Source: Vibrio stylophorae (GTDB lineage Bacteria; Pseudomonadota; Gammaproteobacteria; Enterobacterales; Vibrionaceae). From it: a DNA stretch of 64,000 nucleotides. The notes beneath the pieces are model-generated. The model was given only the letters and a program-made list of their open reading frames with translations, was not told the origin of the DNA and made no database searches. Within the stretch, counting starts at the first letter, position 1, and each line of letters opens with the position of its first letter. Where the stretch lies: NCBI RefSeq assembly GCF_921293875.1, contig NZ_CAKLDI010000001.1, positions 372,001 through 436,000 on the forward strand, in the 5' to 3' direction. Below are positions 1 to 7,307 of the stretch, one piece after another. Both the position numbers and the translations under genes were made by a program.

Positions 1-583
1 TAATACCCGCGCCAGATTTAATACCTGTCAGCAGCTTTTTACTGTGGTCGCCGCCAAAGCTACAAGAGAGCGCGCAGGCACGCTGAAACAGCTGCGCTTC
101 GCGTTGCGTCATATTGAGCAGTACTTGTAGCGATTTCACCGAGAAGTGGCCGGGCTGAATCATTTCATGCTTAAGGATGCGTGCCCATAACTGCTGCATG
201 CTGGTGCCATGGACTTGCTGCGCCATAGTAAAAAAATGGTGTAGCCAATCGCTGTCAGGCTCTTGCGACGCCTCGTTACGGCATTGACCGTAGCAAAGTT
301 TGAGAATGTTCTCGAGGTTGGCTTGGCGGCGTTGTAGCTCATAGCGCTGACGTTCTGCGGTGCGCTCTGCTAAATCTTGCTCTGATTTTCCCGCTATCAA
401 GGCATCAATATGAAAGCGTTTACCAATCTCTAATGCACGCGCTTCGCTACTCATCATGTAGTCGCGCTGCTTTTGTTTGTTGCCTTGAGAGGATTGCGAT
501 TGGCTCGATGATGCTGATTGTGCTTGCTCAATGACCACTGGGGTGGCGGTGGATTCAGGTTGCGGTGTAGAGGATTCAGACAT
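1..583 (-). CDS. TIGR03899-type conserved protein (5' part, truncated by window edge)
   Basis: The reading frame stays open from an ATG at 583 to the window edge (about 194 residues), so the C-terminus lies outside. The first 40 residues are Ser/Gln-rich and look disordered. A charged, probably helical stretch follows (SEQDLAERTAERQRYELQRR), then a conserved block reading HGTSMQQLWARILKHE and a helical segment LNMTQREAQLF. This resembles the TIGR03899 family found mostly in Vibrio and Shewanella, whose function is unknown to me. An ATG at 589 (two codons upstream) is also possible; a GAG about nine bases before the ATG at 583 made me prefer that one. The family call is from memory of the pattern. 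Confidence 0.6.
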   Translation of the reverse strand, partial: MSESSTPQPESTATPVVIEQAQSASSSQSQSSQGNKQKQRDYMMSSEARALEIGKRFHIDALIAGKSEQDLAERTAERQRYELQRRQANLENILKLCYGQCRNEASQEPDSDWLHHFFTMAQQVHGTSMQQLWARILKHEMIQPGHFSVKSLQVLLNMTQREAQLFQRACALSCSFGGDHSKKLLTGIKSGAGI

Positions 584-837
584 AGTCATTTACTCGAGTG
601 ACTGAGGCGATCATATTTAGCAGATTGGGCAGGCTAGGGTATAGCAAAAGCGCTTTTTTTGAGCGACAAATGTGTCAATTTTTTCAGCAGTCCACGTTGT
701 CGATAAAAACCACTTGAATTTGCAATGGATTCTTTTCATGGCGCAGAGATGTCAATGCAAAGAAATTGTAAAATACTTTCGCTGATGTTGAATTGATGTT
801 AATAATTAAATCGAATTTAGCCGCAAGGAGTGATGTG

Positions 838-939
838 ATGCGTTTTCCTAAGGATAAACTCGATCTGTTAATGGTGGTGGGCTATTGCGCTGTACTGTTT
901 TCGCTGGGATATATTCTCGTTCGTACAGGCTCAATGTAA
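838..939 (+). CDS. 33-residue putative single-pass membrane microprotein
   Basis: A short ORF whose ATG lies seven bases after a strong AGGAG Shine-Dalgarno. It encodes 33 residues: a charged N-terminus (MRFPKDKLD) followed by a hydrophobic stretch (LLMVVGYCAVLFSLGYILV) long enough for one membrane helix, then a short RTGSM tail. The positive-negative N-terminus and single helix are typical of small inner-membrane proteins. It stands alone between two divergent or convergent genes and is followed by a strong bidirectional hairpin, so it looks like a monocistronic unit. I do not recognise a family. An antisense or untranslated origin is possible, but the Shine-Dalgarno, ORF and terminator together favour a real gene. 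Confidence 0.6.
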   Translation: MRFPKDKLDLLMVVGYCAVLFSLGYILVRTGSM

Positions 940-966
940 TCGCTGTTCCATTAAGTCACCACAGAT

Positions 967-1015
967 AAAAACTGGGTTGCAGCGGTGGGGATAGCCGCAA
1001 TGCAACCGCAGTTTT
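967..1015. terminator. Bidirectional intrinsic terminator
   Basis: A long inverted repeat: arms AAAACTG/CAGTTTT, GGTTGCA/TGCAACC and GCGG/CCGC around a nine-base loop. It is flanked by A/T runs on both sides, so it can stop the microprotein transcript on the plus strand and the zinc-type operon ending at 1058 on the minus strand. Confidence 0.8.
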
Positions 1016-1057
1016 ATTCTCTAAACGCTTCCCTTTTATTTCATTTCAACCGCTCAT

Positions 1058-1528
1058 TTAATACTCGTCATAGGGAAGTACGGCATTGCCCTCTAGTATA
1101 TAAGCTACTTCTGCTAGCTCACTGCTGATATGTTCTGTTTTTAAAATACCGGTAACGTAGACCACATCCCACAGCTCTTGTAGGGGCGCGCCCTTGGCAA
1201 ATTTCACATAAACGATTTGATTCGGTGGTGGTGGCGGCACATGAATACAGGCGCCAAAATAGGGCACCAACAAAAATTCAGTCACGACCTGATCGTCGCC
1301 TTCTAAGGGGATCACAAAGCCGGGAATCTTCACCTCACTGCCATTAAGCTCGGTGCGCACGTCGCCAACCAAAGATTGTTGCGCTTCCCCTTCATGATCG
1401 ATCATCGGCATGGCGATCACTTGGTTGCGCTCTTTTTCAGGGATTAAATCGATCCAATCAAGCAGCAACTCTTCTGCGGAGACCGTGGTTGAAAACAGTA
1501 AACAAATCGCAAGCCATAATCTGTGCAT
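1058..1528 (-). CDS. DUF3299 family periplasmic protein
   Basis: 156 residues with a clear Sec signal peptide (hydrophobic LWLAICLLFSTTVSA, cleavage after TVSA). The mature part has the DUF3299 signature: a VKIPGFVIPLE strand followed by LLVPYFGACIHVPPPPPNQ, with one Cys/His pair that could bind a ligand or metal. It is the last gene of a minus-strand operon with an FtsX-type permease (10-bp gap), an ABC ATPase and a His-rich ZrgA-like protein. The start follows AGGAG with a seven-base spacer. Its biochemical role is not known to me; context suggests periplasmic metal handling with the ABC pair. It could correspond to one of the later zrg genes of V. cholerae. Confidence 0.8.
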   Translation of the reverse strand: MHRLWLAICLLFSTTVSAEELLLDWIDLIPEKERNQVIAMPMIDHEGEAQQSLVGDVRTELNGSEVKIPGFVIPLEGDDQVVTEFLLVPYFGACIHVPPPPPNQIVYVKFAKGAPLQELWDVVYVTGILKTEHISSELAEVAYILEGNAVLPYDEY

Positions 1529-1538
1529 GGCTGTTCTC

Positions 1539-2795
1539 CTATAAACGAATATTCATGCCATCGGCGAGCGATTGGCGATAGGCGCGTCGGGCTGGAATGA
1601 GGCCGACCAAAGTGCCAATGATCAGGACGACCAATAAAATCAGCCACTCAGTTTGCGTGGGCCACTGCGTGCTTAAGGCAAGACCAAATTGATTGAGCAC
1701 CCAAGGTGAGAGTCCTGTGATGGTGAGCATCAGCAGAGCAATACCAAGGGCGATACCAAGGGTACTGAGAAGCAGCGCTTCACTGCATAAAAGCCAGTAG
1801 ATGTGTTTCGGGCGAGCACCCATGGCGCGCAAAATGGCCATTTCTCGCCGTCTTTCATTGAGGCTGGTGAGCATGCTGGTGAGCATACCAAGCAGCCCCG
1901 CAATCACCACAAAGACCGAGACCATGGTCAGCGCTTTTTCTGCAATGTTCATCATCTGCCACAGCTCTTGCAGTGCAACTCCCGGCAAAATAGCGCTGAG
2001 CGCTTCGCCGCGATATTGATTGAGCTGACGCTGCAGGGCAAAGGCTTGAACCCGGCTGTTTAATCCCACCATCACAGCGGTGAGCTGTTTGGGTTGAAAT
2101 GGATGATTGGCTAGCTCACTTTGGCTAGGCGTTTGGCCGATTTTTGCGCCGCTTTGCCAACCGACATGAATCGCCTCGATGGCCTCTAGCGAGACATGCA
2201 CGCTTTTATCGACCGGGGTACCCGTTGGGTTGAGAATGCCAACAATGGTAAAGGGCAGATTGTCGTGACGGTTAAAGGCTTGATCGCTAATGCCATGGGC
2301 AATGATGATGTGATCGCCTACCTGATAGCCCAATTTTTGCGCCACTTCGGCGCCAATGACGGTTTCAAACAATCCTTGAAATGGCCAACCTTTGGCAAAG
2401 CTTAGCGGTTGTTTTTTTCCGTAGCGCAGGTAGGTAAAGTAATTCTGATTGGTGCCAAGTACGCGAAAACCGCGATGGGAATCGCCCAGTGACAGCGGAA
2501 TGGTCCATTTGACAGCGCGATGGTTTTTCACCATTTGATAGCTTTGCCAGTCAATATTATTGGTGGCATTGCCAATGCGAAACACGCTGTAGAGCAATAA
2601 ATTCACTTGGCTAGAGCGCGCGCCAACGATGAGATCAGTGCCCGATACAGTGCGCGTAAAGCTTTGTTTGGTTTGTTCGCGAACCTGTGAAACGCCCAGC
2701 AGCAGTGCCACTGAAATAGCGATGCTGAAAATAGTGAGGATCGCCGTGAGCCGGCGATTGCTCAGACTTTGCCAAGCGAGTAGCAACATATTCAT
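1539..2795 (-). CDS. ABC transporter permease, FtsX/MacB type (ZrgC-like)
   Basis: 418 residues with the FtsX/MacB permease plan. There is one N-terminal membrane helix (about residues 15-35) and a large periplasmic MacB_PCD-like domain (to about 280). Three C-terminal helices follow, the first leading into a cytoplasmic loop with the coupling sequence LNERRREMAILRAMGARP. Permeases of this type usually do mechanotransmission, lipoprotein release or export rather than classical import. The ATG overlaps the stop of the ATPase gene (ATGA), so the two are translationally coupled. By synteny with the His-rich ZrgA-like gene this is probably the permease of the zrg zinc system described in V. cholerae; the substrate is inferred. 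Confidence 0.85.
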   Translation of the reverse strand: MNMLLLAWQSLSNRRLTAILTIFSIAISVALLLGVSQVREQTKQSFTRTVSGTDLIVGARSSQVNLLLYSVFRIGNATNNIDWQSYQMVKNHRAVKWTIPLSLGDSHRGFRVLGTNQNYFTYLRYGKKQPLSFAKGWPFQGLFETVIGAEVAQKLGYQVGDHIIIAHGISDQAFNRHDNLPFTIVGILNPTGTPVDKSVHVSLEAIEAIHVGWQSGAKIGQTPSQSELANHPFQPKQLTAVMVGLNSRVQAFALQRQLNQYRGEALSAILPGVALQELWQMMNIAEKALTMVSVFVVIAGLLGMLTSMLTSLNERRREMAILRAMGARPKHIYWLLCSEALLLSTLGIALGIALLMLTITGLSPWVLNQFGLALSTQWPTQTEWLILLVVLIIGTLVGLIPARRAYRQSLADGMNIRL

Positions 2796-3487
2796 TGCGT
2801 GCTCTCCTGCTGTGCTTGATTAAGTTCCGGCAATGCATAGTGATGATCAAAATGCTTGGCTAGCGTCGGATCGTGACTGACAAAGAGCAAGCCAGTATCG
2901 GTTTGTGCCACCTGTTCTAGCAATAGCTTCATAAAGCTATCGCGATTAGCATGATCTAGCGCGGAGGTCGGCTCATCGGCAATGATCAGCTCTGGTGAGC
3001 CAATCAGTGCGCGCGCCACGGCGACTCGTTGCTGCTGACCGATACTTAGTTGATGAACGGGTCGATGAGCCATTTTAAGCGGTAATCCTAAGCCTTTAAG
3101 CAGATCTTCAGCAGCTTGCTGCGCTGGTTTTTCAAGGCGCTGACGTCGGCGCTTGGAAAATTGCAGGGGTAGCCGCACATTATCAATCACTGAAAGGTAG
3201 GGCAGCAGATTAAACATTTGAAAAACATAGCCCATATGATCGGCGCGCAGTTGATCGCGCTGACTGGCTTTTTGCGCCGAAAAGGGGGCATTGAGCAGCT
3301 TGATGCACCCCTGTTCTGGCGATAGAAAACCTGCAATTAAACTAAGCAAAGTTGATTTACCACAGCCGCTTGGGCCACGTAAAAAAACGCGATCGCCAGC
3401 GTTGAGCTCAAAGCGCGGCAATTTTAATAGCCATTCATCCTGCTTTGACCAGCGAAAGTGCACTTCATTAAGCGTGAGTAAGGACAT
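2792..3487 (-). CDS. ABC transporter ATP-binding protein (ZrgB-like)
   Basis: 231 residues, an LolD/MacB-class nucleotide-binding subunit. Walker A is GPSGCGKST near residue 40, the Q-loop is YVFQMFNLLPYLSV, the signature reads LSIGQQQRVAVARAL (an I replaces the usual G after LS), and Walker B is LIIADEPTSALD, with the switch His in FVSHD. The FQMFNLLP Q-loop is typical of ATPases paired with FtsX-type permeases, which fits the downstream overlapping gene. A nine-base-pair hairpin separates it from the upstream ZrgA-like gene. It probably powers the zinc-linked system. Confidence 0.88.
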   Translation of the reverse strand: MSLLTLNEVHFRWSKQDEWLLKLPRFELNAGDRVFLRGPSGCGKSTLLSLIAGFLSPEQGCIKLLNAPFSAQKASQRDQLRADHMGYVFQMFNLLPYLSVIDNVRLPLQFSKRRRQRLEKPAQQAAEDLLKGLGLPLKMAHRPVHQLSIGQQQRVAVARALIGSPELIIADEPTSALDHANRDSFMKLLLEQVAQTDTGLLFVSHDPTLAKHFDHHYALPELNQAQQESTQ

Positions 3488-3494
3488 CCAATAT

Positions 3495-3516
3495 CGCCAA
3501 GGCTTTCGCCTTGGCG
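3495..3516 (-). other. Intercistronic hairpin between zrgA-like and ABC ATPase genes
   Basis: Perfect nine-base-pair stem (CGCCAAGGC/GCCTTGGCG) with a TTTC/GAAA loop and no T run after it. It is too weak as a terminator and more likely stabilises the upstream zrgA-like message or lowers downstream expression. Confidence 0.5.
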
Positions 3517-3523
3517 TCCTGCA

Positions 3524-4216
3524 TTATGGGTGAGAGATGGACTGGCTTTTACCGTCACTGGCTTTGAGGGTGAGTGCGGTTTGTCCTTGAGCGCTAAGCC
3601 AAGCGACTTGTAGGGTTTGGCTTTGTGGGAAATAGGTAAACCAACGCACATCAAGTTGATTTAAGGCTTTTGGATTGCTGCATTGATAGTGGTAATTAGC
3701 ATGAAACTCGCCATGTTGATCCGCCTGACTCTGGTCATGATCATGCGCGTGGTGATCAGCGTGGTCATGCTTGTCATCATGTTTGTCGCTATGTTTGTCA
3801 CCATGGTGTTCATGGGCGTCATGATCTTTGTGCTGAGCATGGTCATGATGGTCGGTATGATCATCTGCAGCATCAGGGGCCATGCCATGGGTTTCTACGG
3901 TGACGTCGTTGAGTTTGCATTGCGCATTGTTTGGCAGTTGCCAAAGCGAATTAGCTTGCTCTAACTGCGCAATCGCAGCGCTTAATTTCGCGGCTTGTTC
4001 TGCATTGCTGGGCGCATGTTCAAAGCCAACCACATCGCTGCCCGGTGCGACCACTTCAATCAGCAGTTCACCTTCATCTTGTGCAATATTGAGTTGCACT
4101 TGGCCATGGACATGCGCTTGGTGCTGCAGCATATTCTCAGTGTGTTTTTGGGCATAAACAAAGGGCGCACTTAAGCAAAGCGCAAGGGTGGCGCTGGTGG
4201 TGATAAATTTATTCAT
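3524..4216 (-). CDS. zrgA: ZrgA-like DUF2796 zinc-binding periplasmic protein
   Basis: 230 residues. There is a signal peptide (MNKFITTSATLALCLSAPFVYA), then a DUF2796 domain starting at LQHQAHVHGQVQLNIA with the conserved VAPGSDVVGFEHAP block. A central run of His/Asp (about residues 115-170) alternates HxxH and HDH motifs, and a C-terminal part of the domain ends the protein. His-rich loops of this kind bind zinc in the periplasm. The layout matches ZrgA, the zinc-binding component of the Zur-controlled zrgABCDE system of V. cholerae (assignment from knowledge of that system). It lies 24 bp downstream of a DUF2946-like gene and upstream of ATPase and permease genes. A Zur-like palindrome precedes the operon. 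Confidence 0.82.
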   Translation of the reverse strand: MNKFITTSATLALCLSAPFVYAQKHTENMLQHQAHVHGQVQLNIAQDEGELLIEVVAPGSDVVGFEHAPSNAEQAAKLSAAIAQLEQANSLWQLPNNAQCKLNDVTVETHGMAPDAADDHTDHHDHAQHKDHDAHEHHGDKHSDKHDDKHDHADHHAHDHDQSQADQHGEFHANYHYQCSNPKALNQLDVRWFTYFPQSQTLQVAWLSAQGQTALTLKASDGKSQSISHP

Positions 4217-4240
4217 TGTATTGATTCCAAACTGTTTCTT

Positions 4241-4534
4241 TTAAGATAGATGAGAAATATGGCAATTTGGTGGCAATGAAGGTGGCGCGCGAGCACGAGG
4301 CGCAAGTGCTAGTGCAACAATCGGAATGATCAGTAAAAAAGGTGTCGGGAGCCAGTGCTGAAGGCACACCAGAATCGTGCTCACTGGGCTGGGTGGTGCA
4401 TAAATCAGCTGATGGCAAATTTGGCAATGGGTTGAATGGTCGAGACTGGCAGCATCATGCAGGTGACAAGTACTCGCAAGGATCGCAAGCACTATCAGAG
4501 CACAGCAGATTTGACGCCACCGATTTAAAACCAC
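4241..4534 (-). CDS. DUF2946-like small membrane protein, first gene of the zinc-type operon
   Basis: 97 residues starting at GTG, six bases after GGGAG. A first hydrophobic segment (CCALIVLAILAST) is followed by a short loop rich in His and Cys (CHLHDAASLDHSTHCQICHQL). A second hydrophobic segment follows (WLPTPFLLIIPIVALALA), then a Pro/Arg-rich tail. The CxxC and His cluster between two helices resembles DUF2946 proteins, which often sit beside metal transporters. The gene begins about 20 bp downstream of the Zur-like site and ends 24 bp before the zrgA-like gene, so it is probably co-transcribed and zinc-controlled. Its function is unknown; metal sensing or chaperoning at the membrane is inference. 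Confidence 0.65.
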   Translation of the reverse strand: MVLNRWRQICCALIVLAILASTCHLHDAASLDHSTHCQICHQLIYAPPSPVSTILVCLQHWLPTPFLLIIPIVALALAPRARAPPSLPPNCHISHLS

Positions 4535-4556
4535 AACACACTCCCTTGTCTAAGTT

Positions 4557-4573
4557 TTGTTATGTTATAACAA
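4557..4573 (-). promoter_or_regulatory. Candidate Zur operator
   Basis: TTGTTATGTTATAACAA, a 7-3-7 perfect palindrome resembling the GTTATA/TATAAC core of enterobacterial Zur boxes. It lies 23 bp upstream of the first gene of the zinc-type operon. The TATAAC in it could also be the -10 element, which would suit repression. Confidence 0.6.
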
Positions 4574-4647
4574 ATGAGATTGATTGCGAAAAAATTTCAT
4601 TTTCTTTTTTTGTACATTTGTTGCTCGACATTCAACAGGCTGCGGGA

Positions 4648-4671
4648 TAACATCTGGAAGTCTGGATGTCT
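4648..4671 (+). promoter_or_regulatory. Tandem MetJ boxes upstream of metA
   Basis: Three contiguous octamers, TAACATCT, GGAAGTCT and GGATGTCT, match the MetJ consensus AGACGTCT at five, six and six of eight positions. They end 24 bp before the metA GTG, a typical place for SAM-MetJ repression. Confidence 0.65.
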
Positions 4672-4695
4672 ACTATGCATGGAAAGGAGTCTGCC

Positions 4696-5649
4696 GTGCC
4701 GATCAATATTCCTGATCAATTGCCTGCAGCAGGAACGCTGCGTAAAGAAAACATCTTCGTCATGACGCAAAGCCGCGCCATGAGTCAAAATATTCGTCCG
4801 CTCAAGGTGTTACTGCTGAATCTGATGCCCAAAAAGATCGAGACAGAAACACAATTTTTACGTCTACTCTCCAACTCTCCATTACAGATTGATGTTGAGC
4901 TGCTGCGTATTGATAATCGTCCGAGCAAGAACACCCCGACTGAGCATCTCAATACCTTTTACCGTCAGTTTGAGATGATTCAGGACAAAAATTACGATGG
5001 TTTGATCATTACCGGTGCGCCGTTGGGTTTGGTGCAATTTGAGGATGTGATCTACTGGGATCACTTGCAGACCATTATGAGCTGGGCGCGTCAGCATGTG
5101 ACCTCAACGCTGTTTGTTTGCTGGGCGGCACAAGCGGCGTTAAAGCTCTTTTATGATCTGCCAAAGCGCACGCGAAAAGTAAAATTGTCTGGGGTGTATC
5201 AGCACCGTACGCATCATCTATGTCACCCGCTACTACGTGGTTTTGATGATTATTTTCTGGCGCCGCATTCCCGCTTTGCCGATTTCTCAACTGAGTATTT
5301 GGCCGAGCATACGGATCTCGATATTTTGGCCAGCTCAGAAGACGCGGGGGTTTATCTCGCGGCGACCAAAGACAAGCGCAATGTCTTTGTTACGGGTCAC
5401 CCCGAATACGATGCACTGACCCTGCATAATGAATATGTGCGTGATGTTGGTGAAGGGATGGAGCCTATGATTCCGGTGAATTACTATCCTGACAATGACC
5501 CTAATCAGCCACCGCGAGCAAGCTGGCGCAGTCATGGGCACCTGCTGTTTTCCAATTGGCTTAATTACTGCGTCTATCAGCAAACGCCCTATGATTTGAA
5601 TCACTTTTCCGAGGCTAATTTCACCAAGGATGATGATAGTCAGGACTAA
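4696..5649 (+). CDS. metA: Homoserine O-succinyltransferase (MetA)
   Basis: 317 residues. It acylates L-homoserine, the first committed step of methionine synthesis, in the cytoplasm. I chose GTG at 4696 because AAAGGAG lies six bases before it and the protein then starts [10 protein letters not shown], as in E. coli MetA; a longer frame from 4666 lacks this support. With this start the nucleophilic cysteine ([10 protein letters not shown]) falls at residue 142, as in E. coli. [24 protein letters not shown] (catalytic His and Glu) and [19 protein letters not shown] are all present. It is divergent from the zinc-type operon, behind MetJ-like boxes, and ends in a clear terminator. Confidence 0.97.
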   Translation: MPINIPDQLPAAGTLRKENIFVMTQSRAMSQNIRPLKVLLLNLMPKKIETETQFLRLLSNSPLQIDVELLRIDNRPSKNTPTEHLNTFYRQFEMIQDKNYDGLIITGAPLGLVQFEDVIYWDHLQTIMSWARQHVTSTLFVCWAAQAALKLFYDLPKRTRKVKLSGVYQHRTHHLCHPLLRGFDDYFLAPHSRFADFSTEYLAEHTDLDILASSEDAGVYLAATKDKRNVFVTGHPEYDALTLHNEYVRDVGEGMEPMIPVNYYPDNDPNQPPRASWRSHGHLLFSNWLNYCVYQQTPYDLNHFSEANFTKDDDSQD

Positions 5650-5661
5650 ATCACGACGATC

Positions 5662-5690
5662 AAAAAAGCTGCTCCATGAGCAGCTTTTTT
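5662..5690 (+). terminator. metA terminator
   Basis: AAAAAAGCTGCTC-CAT-GAGCAGCTTTTTT: a long perfect stem with a T run, starting 13 bp after the metA stop. It can also serve the minus strand. Confidence 0.9.
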
Positions 5691-5742
5691 ATTACCAAAT
5701 GCCAGTGAGTCGCGAGTGCGTTCATTGGCAATGCTTAGCGCG

Positions 5743-7083
5743 TTACTCTGAAGCTTTACCTTCACCAGCAGTTTGCGCATTGGCTTGCGCTTCTGCGAGT
5801 GCTGCTTCGCGCTCTGCTTCAATAGCATTGGCTTTGCGAATCATTGGGGTGATGGTGGAGCCTTGTACCAAAATGGAGAAAACCACCACGGAGTAAGTCA
5901 TCACCAGCATGATTTCACGAACATCGATGTGTTTGTCAGGGATCACCATAATTCCGGCTGGAATGGTCATCGCCATGGCCAGCGCCAAACCGCCACGCAA
6001 ACCACCCCAAGTCAAAATTGGCACAGAGAGCGGGTTGTAGCTACGGAAGCGATTAAAACCAACGTAGGTGGCGCGCACACTGATCCAGCGCGCAGCAAGA
6101 ACTAAAGGAATGGCCAAGAACATCAAAATCCAGTCTTCAGCATGGAAGGTGAAGAGCAGCATGGTGAGACCAATGAGCAGGAACAGCACGCCGTTGAGGA
6201 ACTCATCGACCAATTCCCAGAAGTGATCCAGATGCTGTTCACTCTCTTTTGAAAAGCCGACATAGCGGGTCCAGTTACCAATCATGATCCCTGAAACCAC
6301 CATGGCGAGCGGGCCAGAAACGCCAATGGTGTTGGCGAGTGCGTAACCTGCCGTTGGAACACCAATGGTCAGCAACAGCTCCATGGAGTGGTCATCGGTG
6401 GCACTAATGAGGTAGTGGAAAATGAGACCGAGCAAGAAACCAAAGACAATGCCGCCAATGGCTTCTTGTAAGAAGATGCCAGCCACATGCATGACTGTGA
6501 GTGATTCTGAGCTAAAGGCCAAGGTGTAAAGGGTGACAAAAATGACTAAGCCAAAGCCGTCGTTAAACAGAGATTCACCTTCAATTTGGCTAGATATGCG
6601 TTTAGGCGCATTCATTTTTTTCACAATCGCCAGCACTGCAATCGGGTCTGTTGGCGAGATCAGTGCGCCAAATAGCAAGCAGTAGATGAGATTCAGTGGA
6701 ATGCCGATAAGCCAGCAAATGCCAAATAAACCAAGGCCGATGACGACGGTAGAGATGATGGTGGCACCAAGTGCCAGCAAAGTGATCTCCCACTTTTGAT
6801 CCGCCATATTGGGCAGACGAATGCCAAGACCGCCAGCAAAAAGCAAAAAGCCCAGCACACCATTGAGCAGGAACTCGTTAAAGTTGATGCTCTCAATGGT
6901 CTGCTTGGCTACTTGATTGAGTTGGAACCAACCTTGTTGGCCGGCGATAACGATTCCAAGAGATAGGATCAGCGCACCTGCGGTGATGGCAATAGTGGTT
7001 TGCATGCGGCCGATTTTATGATTGATAAAGGCAATCATCATCGCCGCTGCGGACAGGAAGCAAAGGGTGTAATAGACAGACAT
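5743..7083 (-). CDS. Cation:proton antiporter, CPA1 family (NhaP type)
   Basis: 446 residues with about 12 hydrophobic helices of the Na+/H+ exchanger domain. The ion-binding motif ALISPTDPIAVLAIVKK (Asp in the unwound helix) is followed by ESLFNDGFGLVIF with the conserved ND pair, and GGLRGGLALAMA matches the GGLRG motif near helix 10. The C-terminal tail is short and Ala/Glu-rich, with no TrkA_C or CBS domain. I chose ATG at 7083 because GGAG lies eight bases before it; an in-frame GTG 18 bases upstream overlaps that site. It stands alone, convergent with metA. It probably exchanges Na+ (or K+) for protons at the inner membrane for pH and salt balance. Confidence 0.85.
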   Translation of the reverse strand: MSVYYTLCFLSAAAMMIAFINHKIGRMQTTIAITAGALILSLGIVIAGQQGWFQLNQVAKQTIESINFNEFLLNGVLGFLLFAGGLGIRLPNMADQKWEITLLALGATIISTVVIGLGLFGICWLIGIPLNLIYCLLFGALISPTDPIAVLAIVKKMNAPKRISSQIEGESLFNDGFGLVIFVTLYTLAFSSESLTVMHVAGIFLQEAIGGIVFGFLLGLIFHYLISATDDHSMELLLTIGVPTAGYALANTIGVSGPLAMVVSGIMIGNWTRYVGFSKESEQHLDHFWELVDEFLNGVLFLLIGLTMLLFTFHAEDWILMFLAIPLVLAARWISVRATYVGFNRFRSYNPLSVPILTWGGLRGGLALAMAMTIPAGIMVIPDKHIDVREIMLVMTYSVVVFSILVQGSTITPMIRKANAIEAEREAALAEAQANAQTAGEGKASE

Positions 7084-7208
7084 GTTGGGTGCTCCAAGCA
7101 CACAATGGTTGTATGGATATAATTGTCAGCCTCGACTTGTCAAAGATCAAACGGTTTTATAACGCCGTCGCAACATTTGTAATATAAACGATTGCGTCGA
7201 ACGGATAT

Positions 7209-7224
7209 GGACGTCTAGATTTCT
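7209..7224 (+). promoter_or_regulatory. MetJ box upstream of metH
   Basis: Two adjacent octamers, GGACGTCT (7/8 to AGACGTCT) and AGATTTCT (6/8), located about 85 bp before the preferred metH start. The pair suggests SAM-dependent repression. Confidence 0.6.
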
Positions 7225-7307
7225 ATATTGACTATGGTAGGATGAAGAACAAATCAAGCTGTGCTTGAATCATGGATAAATCAGCGCAACAAGGATGGGG
7301 CGGTCTC

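Noticed and set aside
160-342. 60-residue minus-strand ORF at the window start
   Set aside because: It overlaps, in another frame, the continuous TIGR03899-type reading frame, which has coherent protein-like sequence.
3683-3964. Met/Val-rich plus-strand ORF of 93 residues opposite zrgA
   Set aside because: It is the antisense of the His/Asp repeat codons (CAT/GAT read as ATG/ATC), so its Met and Val richness is an artefact.
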